Shown piece after piece: positions 55,101 through 64,000 of a stretch of 64,000 nt of DNA. The notes under the pieces were generated by a model. That model worked only from the letters and a program-made list of their open reading frames with translations. It was not told the origin of the DNA and did not search any database. The position numbers were made by a program, and so were the translations under genes. Position 1 is the first letter of the stretch; the number at the start of each line of letters is the position of its first letter. Source of the DNA: Ascidia mentula (taxonomy: Eukaryota; Chordata; Ascidiacea; Phlebobranchia; Ascidiidae); contig OX387197.1 of assembly GCA_947561715.1 (NCBI GenBank), positions 5,887,001 through 5,951,000 of the forward strand, written 5' to 3'.

Positions 55101-58100
55101 TGCAACGCGCGGTAAATTTTCCGGCGTTGGGAATAGCGTTTTACACTCTGGACTACTTTCGTGCTGCGCGTGAGGTTTATATAACACATGCGCCTTAAAA
55201 AATTGCGATTCCACATTTATTCAATTATTTCTTTCACCCCAAAAGCCACAAATTTGTCTTTTTTTGCAAACTCACCGCCATATATTTAAGCTTTTTCATC
55301 AGTTTAAATCGAAAAAAGGCGCTCACCTTTTAACTCTTTGCAATCCTTCAGGGGAGATCTTGGCTAACCCGTGCTTGTTGTAAGCTTTCCAATAAGGCTC
55401 GTCACTACCGATAGCCCAACCGCACCCGTCGCTAGATGGCGGTACAAACAGCACGCCTCCGACCACCTTCATCTCATTGCAGGTGTTGTTGTTTTCTTCC
55501 TTCGGTGCTTTGATCGCCAGCAAAATTCCCTGGCCGCTACCCACAGTCACGTCGTAATTGGCATCAAGGTAGGCGCGCATGAAGGCATCTCGTTTCGACG
55601 GGTCGGGCACCATGTACTTGTAGAGCGGGTAGTTACGAAAACACGTGACGAACACTTCGCGAATGATCGTCCAGTCCTCGCGCTTCGTCGTCTCTTCCAC
55701 CATGCCCAAACTGCAAGCAGAAAAACTCGCGTTAACAATTGTCAGTTTTTTGCTTTAATTTTGTTCATTCGCCCCGCGAGGAAAAAAATGCGAAATTTAG
55801 AACAGCAAACAGTGTTTTTGAGACACTTAGCACATTTAACAACATTCAAGGGTCAAGAACCAACCACCAGCTCCATATTCACTGTAAATAATATATCACA
55901 GGCATTTATTTACTTAGACCCAACTTACTTCTTGGTTGATGCGCTTTGGTGAAATCCCTTGCTCGCTGTGCTTGCTCCGTTCATATTTGCACTTGCGGTT
56001 TGTAGAAACTTCGAGAAGTTGATTCTTGGCAAGCGAAAAGCCACCACCAAGTTGACCAGCAATTTCATAAACTTATTTGCAGCGAATGTGCTAGCGGTAG
56101 ATCTGCAAAACAGGTCGCCGTTGTTAATTCTGTTTTCGCAAATGTCTACAATTACATTTTATGGAGGCATACAAAACGTTGGCACACAAATTACCGCATA
56201 AATAAAATGCAACTTGCAAAGCAATTGCATCTACGTATTTTTCCCAAACGCCTGAGTTGCATGCTTCGCCGACGGGAACTGCCGATGACGATCGATCTGT
56301 GCCGGCTTAAATAGCCGCAAAGCGTGCGTTAAGAAAAAGGGCTTTGCGACGTAACGTTTCTACGCCGCTTTGTTGCGTCAAAAATACGCGCTGATTCTCC
56401 TACCAACGTTTTGAGGCCTGCCATTATCTCAACCACAAGCCGGCATATTTGGAACGTATATAGACCGTCTCCCTGGAATAGGAGATAGACACTAAGCTGG
56501 GCCGTGTGCATCTTGCTACCTGAATGGGAGAAACCTGTTCGTCCACCTTTTATTTATGTGGCTGTTTGTGTCAGACCTCCCCAAATATTGCGTATATTTG
56601 TACACGTTAGTCCATGTGTCACTCCCCTGTACTGCAACGTCAAATGTTAGATTTCGCAATTTTGGCTGAAGGCGTTACACGCATTTTGATATCTATAACG
56701 AGCACATATAAACGCACCAAGAACCTCTGTGTGTGTTGGTTGTATAGCTATAAAAATATCCAGAGATATATTCAGGACGATATTTGCTTACCCGAAACAT
56801 TTTTTTAAATTTGTAAAACAAAAATTTTGTTTTTGTTGTAGATCCTGTCTCCTTTATGCCAAAAATTACAACAGTTAGCGCTGTCCTTGCCGTCCAAAAA
56901 CTAATGCAGATGATTTTTTGTGCCTTCTTAATTTTTTCCATCCCACTTATACTTTGCCTCGACAAAACAACATCCTGGTCGAAATATTCTTTCAAACCGT
57001 CCTCAACTGCCACTGCACACCTGACAGTGTTTCAAACGCAATAAAACCTTCCTACTTTTACTCCCTTGGGTCGACGTGCCAAAAAGCAACGTGAAACAAA
57101 GTTTTACGACTGCCGGCGCGTGTTTATTTATCTCCGTCAATAAACCGCCTAACACTCCTTGCGCCCGCAAGGCGTTGTGTTTTGCCTGCAACGTGTCTCT
57201 GAAATCGGTTTTCGAACGAGTTGTTTTCTATTGTGTGGTCTTAAAAAGACGTAGACACCGTTAAGGTTGTTATAGACACAAACATATAGCGCTAAATTGA
57301 TGTTGTATGCAAATACGCAGTAGTGAAAATAGAACCGACAAGAATAATATTTACTGGAACCGATTCAGTTTGCTTTCACCGCTGCTAGCAGTTACATCGA
57401 ATCTACACAACCACAGTAAATATGCGAACACTGCTTTTACTTTCAGTCCTGCAGCTGAAATGGCAATTGCTGTTGCATAAAATATAATATTTCATTTTTG
57501 TGGTGCATTATAACAGTTCTGATATAAACATGTATAATGCATTTAATCAACGCCAAATACGTATAGTTGCTTTTCCGCGTAATGTTATCTCGCTTTTGGT
57601 TGATTTAAAACGGATTCCAATGGAAGGCGTCACCTGTAGTGAATGATAGTTTTTCTACGGAATCTATGTTTTCCACTTCAAATCATTTCTCAATCTACCG
57701 CTACTTGTTTCGCAATTCAGAGCAAAAACATTACTTTTCCTTTTCCTTGGGTGCAAGTTTTGTCACCTGATTTATTGAAATGCGCAATTCCAGCAACCGT
57801 TAATCTTAGATTATTCTTCGAAATCTCGGTTTGTGTTTTTGGTGCAAGCTTGCGATTATCATGGATTTGTATCTGTATTGCATTTCTTACACAAGAAAGC
57901 TATGAGCTTAAAGATCGGCCTTACTCCGTCGGCATGACGCTTCCATTTTTCCTTCGAACTTGAAACAAGATTATCTTGTATTTACAGATATTTTGGACCT
58001 GAATCACAATAGATTCCGAGAGAAGCGCCCGACTGACCCAACCCCGCGCTTTAATGAAACTCTCACGCTCAAGTCACATATTGCCTCTAGCAGTTTGTCA

Positions 58101-61100
58101 AGCTGGGAAGCAGCCATTAGCAAATAAACATTTCACGCAACTTAACGGAATTAAGATTGACGCGCGTTCTGGGTGGCGGTCACCTACCGCCGGCAACGAC
58201 TCTCTATATACGTCACATGTCACGGTTTTGTGTCACATGTCATAGCATGACGGATGTTCCTGAAATTGCAGTATTTTGCACTATTTGTTTTTCAACACAG
58301 AAGCAAATCTTTGAAAACATCAAGCGTGGCGAAACGGAAATATTTCTCACACCAGCACCGCAGAGTAGTTTTCAGTGTTGGTTTAGGTGTTCTAAGAACT
58401 TGCTTCAAAATATTTGTGCGAATTTGTAAATAGTCCCTGGCTTGGTAAGACTATACTGTATTTCGGTTCTCAAGTTTTTTAGCGGAAAACTGTGGAGACG
58501 TAACCTATTTCCTTTTGATCGAGAAACGTAAATTTCAGTTGCCATCAATCGTTTGTAAACATGTCCGCTTAGTTTTGCGATATGGTGTTCATGGTAGTTG
58601 TGAGGACAATTCGTTGATTTTACTCCAAATTGATAAGTTGAAAATCACAACATTTCCCGCGTTTTTCTCGTTTGTTTCGTAATAAACAGGCGATGTTACG
58701 TAACAAACGAAATTAGGTTCCGCAGTAAATCCTAGCTATAGACTTTATTTTGCCGGTTCATTAGTCTTTTCTGAACTCTGCACTGTGGTCTGTTAACTCC
58801 ACGCCGACAGCAAACCTGCTCATAGCTGATTTGTGTTGTGAACAAAATTAGTAGTGCAAGGTTCCAAGTTTATTCCTACCTTTGGACTTCGATCGGCGCT
58901 CGGGGCGTTAGATAGTTCGCGATACGTTGATTTTCTGATTAACCGCGCTAAAAACTGTATTTGTGAAGTAGGAAAATGTTTCAGAAAGCGTTGCTTGGCC
59001 TAAGGTAACTATAGTTTTGATTGCAATGACAGACGGCACACCCTCGAAATGTTAATATCCTTGACCTTGTTGCTTTATGTCGGACGTAGATTAGGTTTCA
59101 CGTTCCGCTGAGCGCAAGAGTGCGCGATATTCCGTCTAGCTTTACTTTTGAAATTGTTAAAAAAACAAGGCTTAACTAATTTTGTGCGCAATTGAAATAA
59201 TGCCCAATCCAGGTGGTTTCTGTAAATAGAAATTGTTTCAAGATGACAAAACTTTAATTTACTTTGTCGTAATGAAATCATAACGTGGAAAACATTAAAT
59301 TGCTTCAGTTTTAATATTCCTCTGTTTTCTCTTGTTTCTCAAAAGTCCGGTCAAGATTAAGTTACTAACTTAATTCGTTCCTTGCCATAACCCTAATTTC
59401 ATTCAGAAATGTCGAGATCTTGCAAATTCGGTTAATGGTTGAAAATTCTAATATAAAATCATGACACTGTCGCTATAACATCACAAAAGGAAAATTAAAT
59501 TCTCTTTCCAGTCGCAACTCTGCTATATGCGCTCTGCAGTGTGGTCTTAAACCAGCGTGTTAAGCTTACACACTCTTACTGCTAATATTATAACGATGCA
59601 AACAATCTTCTGCAGCCCAACAATAGCCCGCAATTTTGTGTTACAGCTTACCGTCTCTACGCCGTGGTACCTCGTCTCGTCAAGTTCGTCGATCTACTCA
59701 CAAACTGGTATGTCCGTTCCAATCGCCGGAGACTCAAGGTGTGTGCTTTAAAAACTTTTTACAGAGCCCGTTTGAGTCGTGTGCCCGCGGCCGCTGGTAA
59801 ACATCTGTCCCCAGTACCCTCGAGGGACAAGACCGGGTGTTTTACTGCTTGAAGGTCACCGTGACCTTGGCTGCACGTGGCATATGCGGTTGTGGTCGGA
59901 CCTGTTGAACAAGATTTTTAAAAATAATACGTACGCGGGGTAAATAAACCGTATTTTGAAGTGTCCATGATACTCTGTTGGGATAGCCGCTTCGCCCATA
60001 AATCATGTTTTTTTATTGTTTATAATATTGACTTTACATTTCATTGGTTGCCCAGTGGTTGTTTACCAAAAATTATCATCGCCTGGCCTTGAATTTGGTC
60101 CTTGGCTTATTTTAAATTTGCTGTATAATACAATAATACACGTCCAATTCGAAAACACCCTCCGCACCTGTGTAGATGGTCATCGGTACAGTTTTCCGTT
60201 AGTTTGGGACCAGTAACCCTCCGCACCTGGGTTGCGGTTTGTCAACAAACGCACCAACCTTATAACTATCCTTTGGGTAGTGACAAATTGCATGGTACGA
60301 CTTCAAAGCCCTTGACGTTAGAAGGCGCGCTTGCTGTCATTAGCGAATTGGAAGCGATGCGTTCCCCTTGCAAGGCCCAACTGACATGTTTGTTTGCGTT
60401 TTTTGTGTTTACAAGTGCAAATTACCTGGTTTCTTAACCTGTCGACATTGACCAGGCTTTGTTGTACCACGGCTATTTCATTCTGCCGAAATACTGTCTG
60501 AGGTGAGGATGTAACGTCTAATTTGTTCTTTAAAGGGAGACTTTGGTGTTGAAGATTGCCAGAGCGCCCTGCAGTCTCTGTTCAGCGTTCTCTTCACAAT
60601 GACCAGAGTGATGGTAAGAATATGTTTATTATCTGCTGTCAATTCGGTGTAAAAGCTAAAAGATAATTCCCGTGCGTTAATTCGGATGGAGCTGCATGCG
60701 TTTATACCAAATGTTAATAATGGAATGCGGACCTTCGTGTTGCGATGTTCCCGAGTTTACTGTGGACTGTCTGGTCAATGAGCAGCATCCAGGCATTTTA
60801 TAAGTGTCGTCCGATCTGTTTCGTCTTTGGGCCGTCGGATTGCGACGTCCAGTTAATTGCCTCCCCTTCAATGTGTGCCTTTGTCACTCACTTGCGTAAT
60901 TATTACCAATCGCTTCATTAACACCAAACTGGTCTCCAAAATTATCTGACAAATTTGTTTTGACAAGTTAAATGGGTGTTTAACCCTTTACCGAAGTGCG
61001 ACCTTTGCCTCGTAACAGAGTTGCGACGTGAAGTTGCTGTGATTTGGTGACGAGGACGATGCGATGTAAGTCATCTAATTAACCCTCTTCCAACCTGTAG

Positions 61101-61772
61101 TGACGTTTGCTCTACCCCCACCTCCGGTCATGCTACATAATATACCCACGTGGTGTATTACAATTGTTCCCATAGTTCAGTGGTTTTAAAACTTTGTCGA
61201 GTTCGACGCATGCGGAAAGATTCACTTGCGACACAAATTATAAATCTGTGTAGACGATTCGTTTCTTGGTCGCAGAAGGCTGACTTAACTTGTTATTTGC
61301 CTTTATTTTTCCTTAAATATAATTTTCTTGTTTAAATTCTTACGCGGCCTCGCACTATTTCAGGACATCTGCCATTTTTTTTCCTTGTGACGGATCAAGC
61401 TTTGATAGATAAAACTTCAACGTTTTTAAAAGCAACAGACTGTAATATTTTGAAAGGCACGCTGTGACGCTGTGAAACAACTTGTCACATCAACACTGTA
61501 TTGGGTTACCAAAGTCTTACATTTCTCTGGTTTGTTTCAGTTACAATAAAATGTAACCGGCTTTTGATATACAGCTCTTAATTGATTTGACGTAATTTAA
61601 TATTTTCTGCATTTTTGTTTCCCAATGCACTTTAACAAGCTTGTTTAATTGTTCAGAGCCCATTCACCCCTTTTCTGACGGAGCACATGTACCAGAATAT
61701 GCGTAAGATTATGCCCGGTCTACAAGGAAAAGATTCGGCCAGCGTACACTTCCTGCTTCTTCCAGATACCCT
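34174..61772 (+). CDS. IARS1: Cytosolic isoleucyl-tRNA synthetase, 3' end beyond window
   Basis: Charges tRNA-Ile with isoleucine. Eighteen exons (806 codons; human total ~1262) are visible: 34174–34292, 34425–34581, 34746–34865, 35097–35288, 35560–35709, 36000–36155, 36374–36466, 36982–37104, 37414–37604, 38114–38314, 39012–39135, 40102–40259, 40916–41051, 41374–41456, 41852–41982, 59647–59738, 60536–60613, 61657–61772. Phases join throughout, and the last exon ends at a donor in phase 2. Class I motifs are intact: HYGH (residues 55–58) and KMSKR (599–603). The CP1 editing domain has [10 protein letters not shown] and GTGVVHQAP. The anticodon-binding helical domain begins around [10 protein letters not shown] and continues through [32 protein letters not shown] and onward. 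Missing are the remaining ~450 residues, including the C-terminal multisynthetase-complex region. The intron between exons 15 and 16 is 17.7 kb, far longer than the others, and hosts an antisense gene. Confidence 0.95.
39676..39970. mobile_element. hAT-type MITE in IARS intron
   Basis: The right end in reverse complement begins CAGGTTGGCAACC and runs into GGTCGCGGG and GCGGGCCG. The left end contains TGTCGGCAAC followed by CCCGCGGGCCGC. Flanking 8-mers TGCTCTAT (39668–39675) and TGCTCTAA (39971–39978) match at 7 of 8, consistent with a hAT target duplication. The left tip is slightly degenerate. No ORF. It lies between the eleventh and twelfth IARS exons. Confidence 0.6.
40399..40455 (+). repeat. 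tRNA-like (SINE) fragment in IARS intron
   Basis: GTCGCTCGTAGTAGGTTAAA resembles a tRNA D-arm/A-box, and GGTGGGTTCGATTC contains a good B-box (GGTTCGATTC). The spacing is about 10 bp shorter than in a tRNA. No A-rich tail or target duplication was defined, so this is a tentative SINE remnant. Confidence 0.35.
40651..40685 (-). ncRNA. Hammerhead-ribozyme-like motif
   Basis: On the minus strand: CTGAAGA, a 20-nt segment able to form a short GCT/AGC hairpin, then GAAACGTC. Hammerhead ribozymes have CUGAUGA, stem II, GAAA and a cleavage triplet such as GUC. Here one core base is changed (A for U) and no stem I partner was found, so activity is unlikely. The layout matches the minimal hammerhead motifs known from Penelope-like retroelement ends. 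Confidence 0.4.
44166..44200 (-). ncRNA. Hammerhead-ribozyme-like motif
   Basis: On the minus strand: TTGATGA (first core C changed to T), then T, then a stem II candidate (GGCA…TGCC, or CAAG…CTTG inside it), then GAAACGTT. Stem I complementarity is absent. Probably a decayed retroelement terminus of the same broad class as the motifs at 11195 and 45631. Confidence 0.4.
45567..45670 (-). repeat. Dispersed repeat copy B with well-formed hammerhead-like core
   Basis: This is the partner of the repeat at 11124–11228. On the minus strand 45631–45674 reads TGGTA, CTGATGA, TA, stem II AACGC-AGTTA-GTGTT, C, GAAA, CGTT, TACTA. TGGTA and TACTA pair over five positions as stem I immediately around the core and the GTT cleavage triplet, as a type I hammerhead requires. 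Stem III is reduced to the palindrome ACGT, as in hammerheads that act as dimers. Two extra bases between core and stem II are a flaw. It lies in the giant IARS intron. Confidence 0.55.
53551..53556 (-). terminator. Polyadenylation signal for nested GNAT gene
   Basis: AATAAA on the minus strand (TTTATT on plus), about 320 bp after the GNAT stop codon. This is the nearest canonical hexamer noticed. Use is inferred. Confidence 0.4.
53873..55703 (-). CDS. GNAT-family N-acetyltransferase nested antisense in IARS intron
   Basis: Probably transfers an acetyl group from acetyl-CoA to an unknown amine. Two exons, 55703–55327 and 54512–53873, join in phase 2 (AAAAG|GTGAGC and TTTCCAG|ATACG) to give 338 codons. 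The N-terminal part ([20 protein letters not shown]) matches the first strand/helix of GNAT proteins. Motif A, binding the CoA pyrophosphate, is [20 protein letters not shown] (residues ~150–169, with RGLGS as the R/QxxGxG/A loop). A motif-B-like segment, [13 protein letters not shown] (~248–260), follows about 85 residues later, farther than usual, with a basic insertion between. The exons are markedly GC-richer than the surrounding intron. An acceptor (GCTTGCAG) just before 55709 suggests an upstream, perhaps noncoding, exon. Substrate cannot be inferred. Confidence 0.85.
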
Positions 61773-64000
61773 GTAAGTTCGAATATGTCAGTTGAATAGT
61801 GCCTATAAGCGTATCTTGCGAGCATATTTGATCGCTGTCAGTATTTTCTGCCTTGTCACTGAGGGTTAATCTCCCAATTTGTTTTTCGCCCACATTTAAA
61901 AGATGATTGAGTTAAAGGCACGATGTTATTACGACCTTTGACCTCTTAACAAGCTTGCGAAAGAGACCGTTCGGTGCAGCCCTGATTCAGTATGACGTTA
62001 ATCCCCGATGAGGTTTTGTTTTCCTCGTTCATGTATTACTCTTGCACTGTTAGATCAGGCGCGACTTTGACAACTGTCACCGACTTGTGTCGATTCAAAG
62101 ATAACCGATGATGTCGGTTTATTTCTATATTGTGTCTGTCCGCGAATCTCTGTGTACATTGCATGTAGAACAAAGCTCTTCAATGTGGGTTCCGCGTAAC
62201 CCTAGTGTTCTGGGAAGCATTCTCTGGGGTTTCGTCAACTCTAAGGGTTCCATACAAGTCATTAAATCATGACCATTAAATACTCGTTACACTGAAATAT
62301 TGTGTTAAACTATAATGCAATAATGCGTGGAGGGCGTGTTTGTGGAAAATATGTTGGTCTTTCTGTGTGACAAGTTTTAAAAGTTTTTTTTTTAATTTGG
62401 GTTCCGCAATATTTTCTAAACTACTGCAAGGGCTCCAAAAACCGTTGAAGAGCACTGATCCCGAACAAAATACACAATAATCCACCGACCTATCACATCT
62501 GACCGTGTTGGAATGCGCCCCCAACCATTTTAACTGGCGAGAAAACATTAGCCTACACATTCGCGTACATTGGTCACAATTTTTTAGCCATTTAAATGTA
62601 ATTTGGCCATAATTTTATCTTTCGGCTCGGTTTCTTGCTTTAAACTGATCTAAACTTTCAATCTATGCGTGGACAGGTATTTAATGAGAGGTATTTGTGT
62701 TTGTACAAACTGCCGTTGTTTCCCAAATTTTTGTCTTCTACTTTGGCGTGACGTGTGAAATCTAATGTATTTGGAATACATTCTAATCCAAAGGCAACCA
62801 AAGATCTGAAGAAGATTGCAAAAGTGTTTTGAACCGTGCTCTTACGTTACGTTAATACCATTGCAATTTGTTTTTATTGTGATATAATGCAATTTTGAAA
62901 CATTTTCCGTTCTTCACAGTTTTTTTGTAATACTGGCAAGTTTTTGCTAAATTAAAGATGCTTATAATTATAGGAATTTTTTTAACCATATTTTAACCAA
63001 AGCAACACATACCACTGTGTTAATGATATTCGTTTACGTCGACCCAAACCATAACAATGCAAGAATCTTAAAACGCATCACAAGGCTCTTACACGCGTGA
63101 CTTATATGGAATGGACAAATTTAAGAGGTCTGTCATTAAGGAATTTGAGATGCACGTATATAGCACCAAATGCAAAGACCGTACACACATTTCTCTGCTT
63201 TTACCGCAAAGGTTTTATTAACAACGGTGTGCGTTTAATTCCAGGTTTCCCTGTCTTATAGAGATGTATTTAGATATTGTCCTTGGCATATTATACCCTT
63301 CAAAATGCTACTTAAGACGTTTCAAGCACCTGGTATACTCGATCAAGGCAGCGAAGCGAACCTTTTAAAAACCAAATTACAGCTTTTTGGTACAATCTTC
63401 GATGAGATTGGAGGAAACAGTATAATTTCGCAATGTTCATTGCACTGGAATTCAGCACAAGTGTTTAATATTTCGTACAATTCATGGGAAAACGCTGTCT
63501 AGCTGTGTATTGACCACAAGTTCTCGCGCGTGACTAATTGCGGAAATTATATAAGCCACGAACAAACTCTACGAGAGTTAATTTTTCTCTCGTTCAGGTT
63601 CTGTATGAATGTATTGCCTATTAGCGACGCCAGCATACTTCCAATTGGCTGCTGGTTGAATTCTATAAGTTGAGAAATGGTCAGAGACCGATCAAACACA
63701 TATTACAAGGCCCGCATGTTAGCTTAAAATTATTTATATTGATGATTTTGTTTGTGGGGCGATTTTACAATGCTCTGGAAATTTGGTGTTTGCTGGGTGG
63801 GCTTCGAGGTACTTTGTTGCGGATTGGAACTGTCACGCATTTTTGCAGCCTCTGTAACGTTGGAATAGGCCCAAATTTCTGCCACATTTTGCCGCCAAGC
63901 CGCGTTTGGTTGTGTGTAGACAAACACTGCTCCTGACACACAGAAGTGCACCTGAATCACCGTTGCAGGTGAACAGCAGTCGGGCGCTTCATTTTGGTCA
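61773..64000 (+). other. IARS intron running off the window
   Basis: After the eighteenth exon no sequence matching the next expected IARS segment (around the conserved SVIELGRVIRDRK region) was found up to the window end. The intron is therefore at least 2.2 kb. Apart from the possible hAT element, no gene is recognised. Confidence 0.6.
62171..62457. mobile_element. Possible hAT-type element in IARS intron
   Basis: The left end starts CAAAGCTCTTCAATG, and the right end in reverse starts CAGTGCTCTTCAACGG. Just inside the left end is a hAT-like string (GGGTTCCGCGTAACCCTAG), echoed inside the right half as GGGTTCCGCA. Flanks ATGTAGAA and ATCCCGAA match at 5 of 8, so any target duplication has decayed. 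About 287 bp, no ORF. Confidence 0.4.

Larger units (their letters stand above)
41983..59646 (+). other. 17.7-kb IARS intron 15
   Basis: The intron begins GTTAGT and ends TTACAG. Apart from the antisense GNAT gene at 53873–55703, the hammerhead-like motifs near 44180 and 45650, and scattered simple sequence, no gene is recognised in 42.0–53.8 kb or 55.7–59.6 kb. Open frames of 100–130 codons (for example 42534–42899 minus, 48946–49335 plus, 56693–57013 minus) show no domain, and neighbouring exons in a matching phase were not found. Confidence 0.8.

Noticed and set aside
55371-55952. 193-codon open frame on the plus strand
   Set aside because: It overlaps the first GNAT exon in antisense. 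The minus strand has clear GNAT motifs and splice sites.
56693-57013. 106-codon minus-strand open frame, considered as an upstream exon of the GNAT gene
   Set aside because: Its frame and available donors do not join to the GNAT exon in the required phase, and the GNAT fold is already complete without it.
60158-60230. CCCTCCGCACCTG occurring twice, considered as a target duplication
   Set aside because: The copies are about 60 bp apart with no element-like sequence between. Most likely a short local duplication.

Overview
This is a gene-bearing piece of an AT-rich, intron-rich animal nuclear genome. Every confident gene is spliced at GT/AG sites and encodes a conserved metazoan protein. The mix of genes (CARD–death-domain adaptor, dematin-type headpiece protein, centractin, rabenosyn-5, ORC4, cytosolic isoleucyl-tRNA synthetase) and the compact introns suggest an invertebrate deuterostome. 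A tunicate is my best guess, but the species cannot be fixed from sequence alone. No bacterial operons, CRISPR arrays or viral genes were seen.

Layout. (1) 1–13004 has no recognised gene. It holds a perfect 68-bp foldback, a tRNA-derived SINE with a 16-bp target-site duplication, a possible hAT end pair, one copy of a repeat with a hammerhead-ribozyme-like core, and two weak minus-strand candidate exons for membrane proteins. (2) 13005–16828 (+) is a complete 10-exon centractin gene (ACTR1) with a hAT-type MITE in an intron. (3) 19870–23701 (+) is a dematin/ABLIM-family gene ending in a villin headpiece, with no LIM domains visible. (4) 24820–30569 (+) is a complete 10-exon rabenosyn-5 gene (RBSN). 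(5) 31218–32706 (–) is ORC4 and 33105–33824 (–) is a CRADD/RAIDD-like adaptor, tandem on the minus strand. (6) From 34174 (+), head-to-head with CRADD, runs cytosolic isoleucyl-tRNA synthetase. Eighteen exons (806 codons) are visible up to 61772 and the 3' end lies outside the window. Its 15th intron is 17.7 kb and contains a complete two-exon GNAT acetyltransferase gene in antisense (53873–55703).

The genes do not form a pathway. ACTR1 (dynactin), the headpiece protein (actin) and RBSN (Rab5 endosomes) act in the cytoskeleton and membrane traffic. ORC4 (replication origin), CRADD (caspase-2 adaptor) and IARS (translation) are housekeeping or signalling genes. The best-supported unusual items are the nested antisense GNAT gene, the Asp-to-Glu change in the ORC4 Walker B motif, the scattered hammerhead-like motifs, and several small transposons whose boundaries can be read directly.

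Exon coordinates were read by eye from splice consensus, continuous reading phase and remembered family alignments. No search was run.
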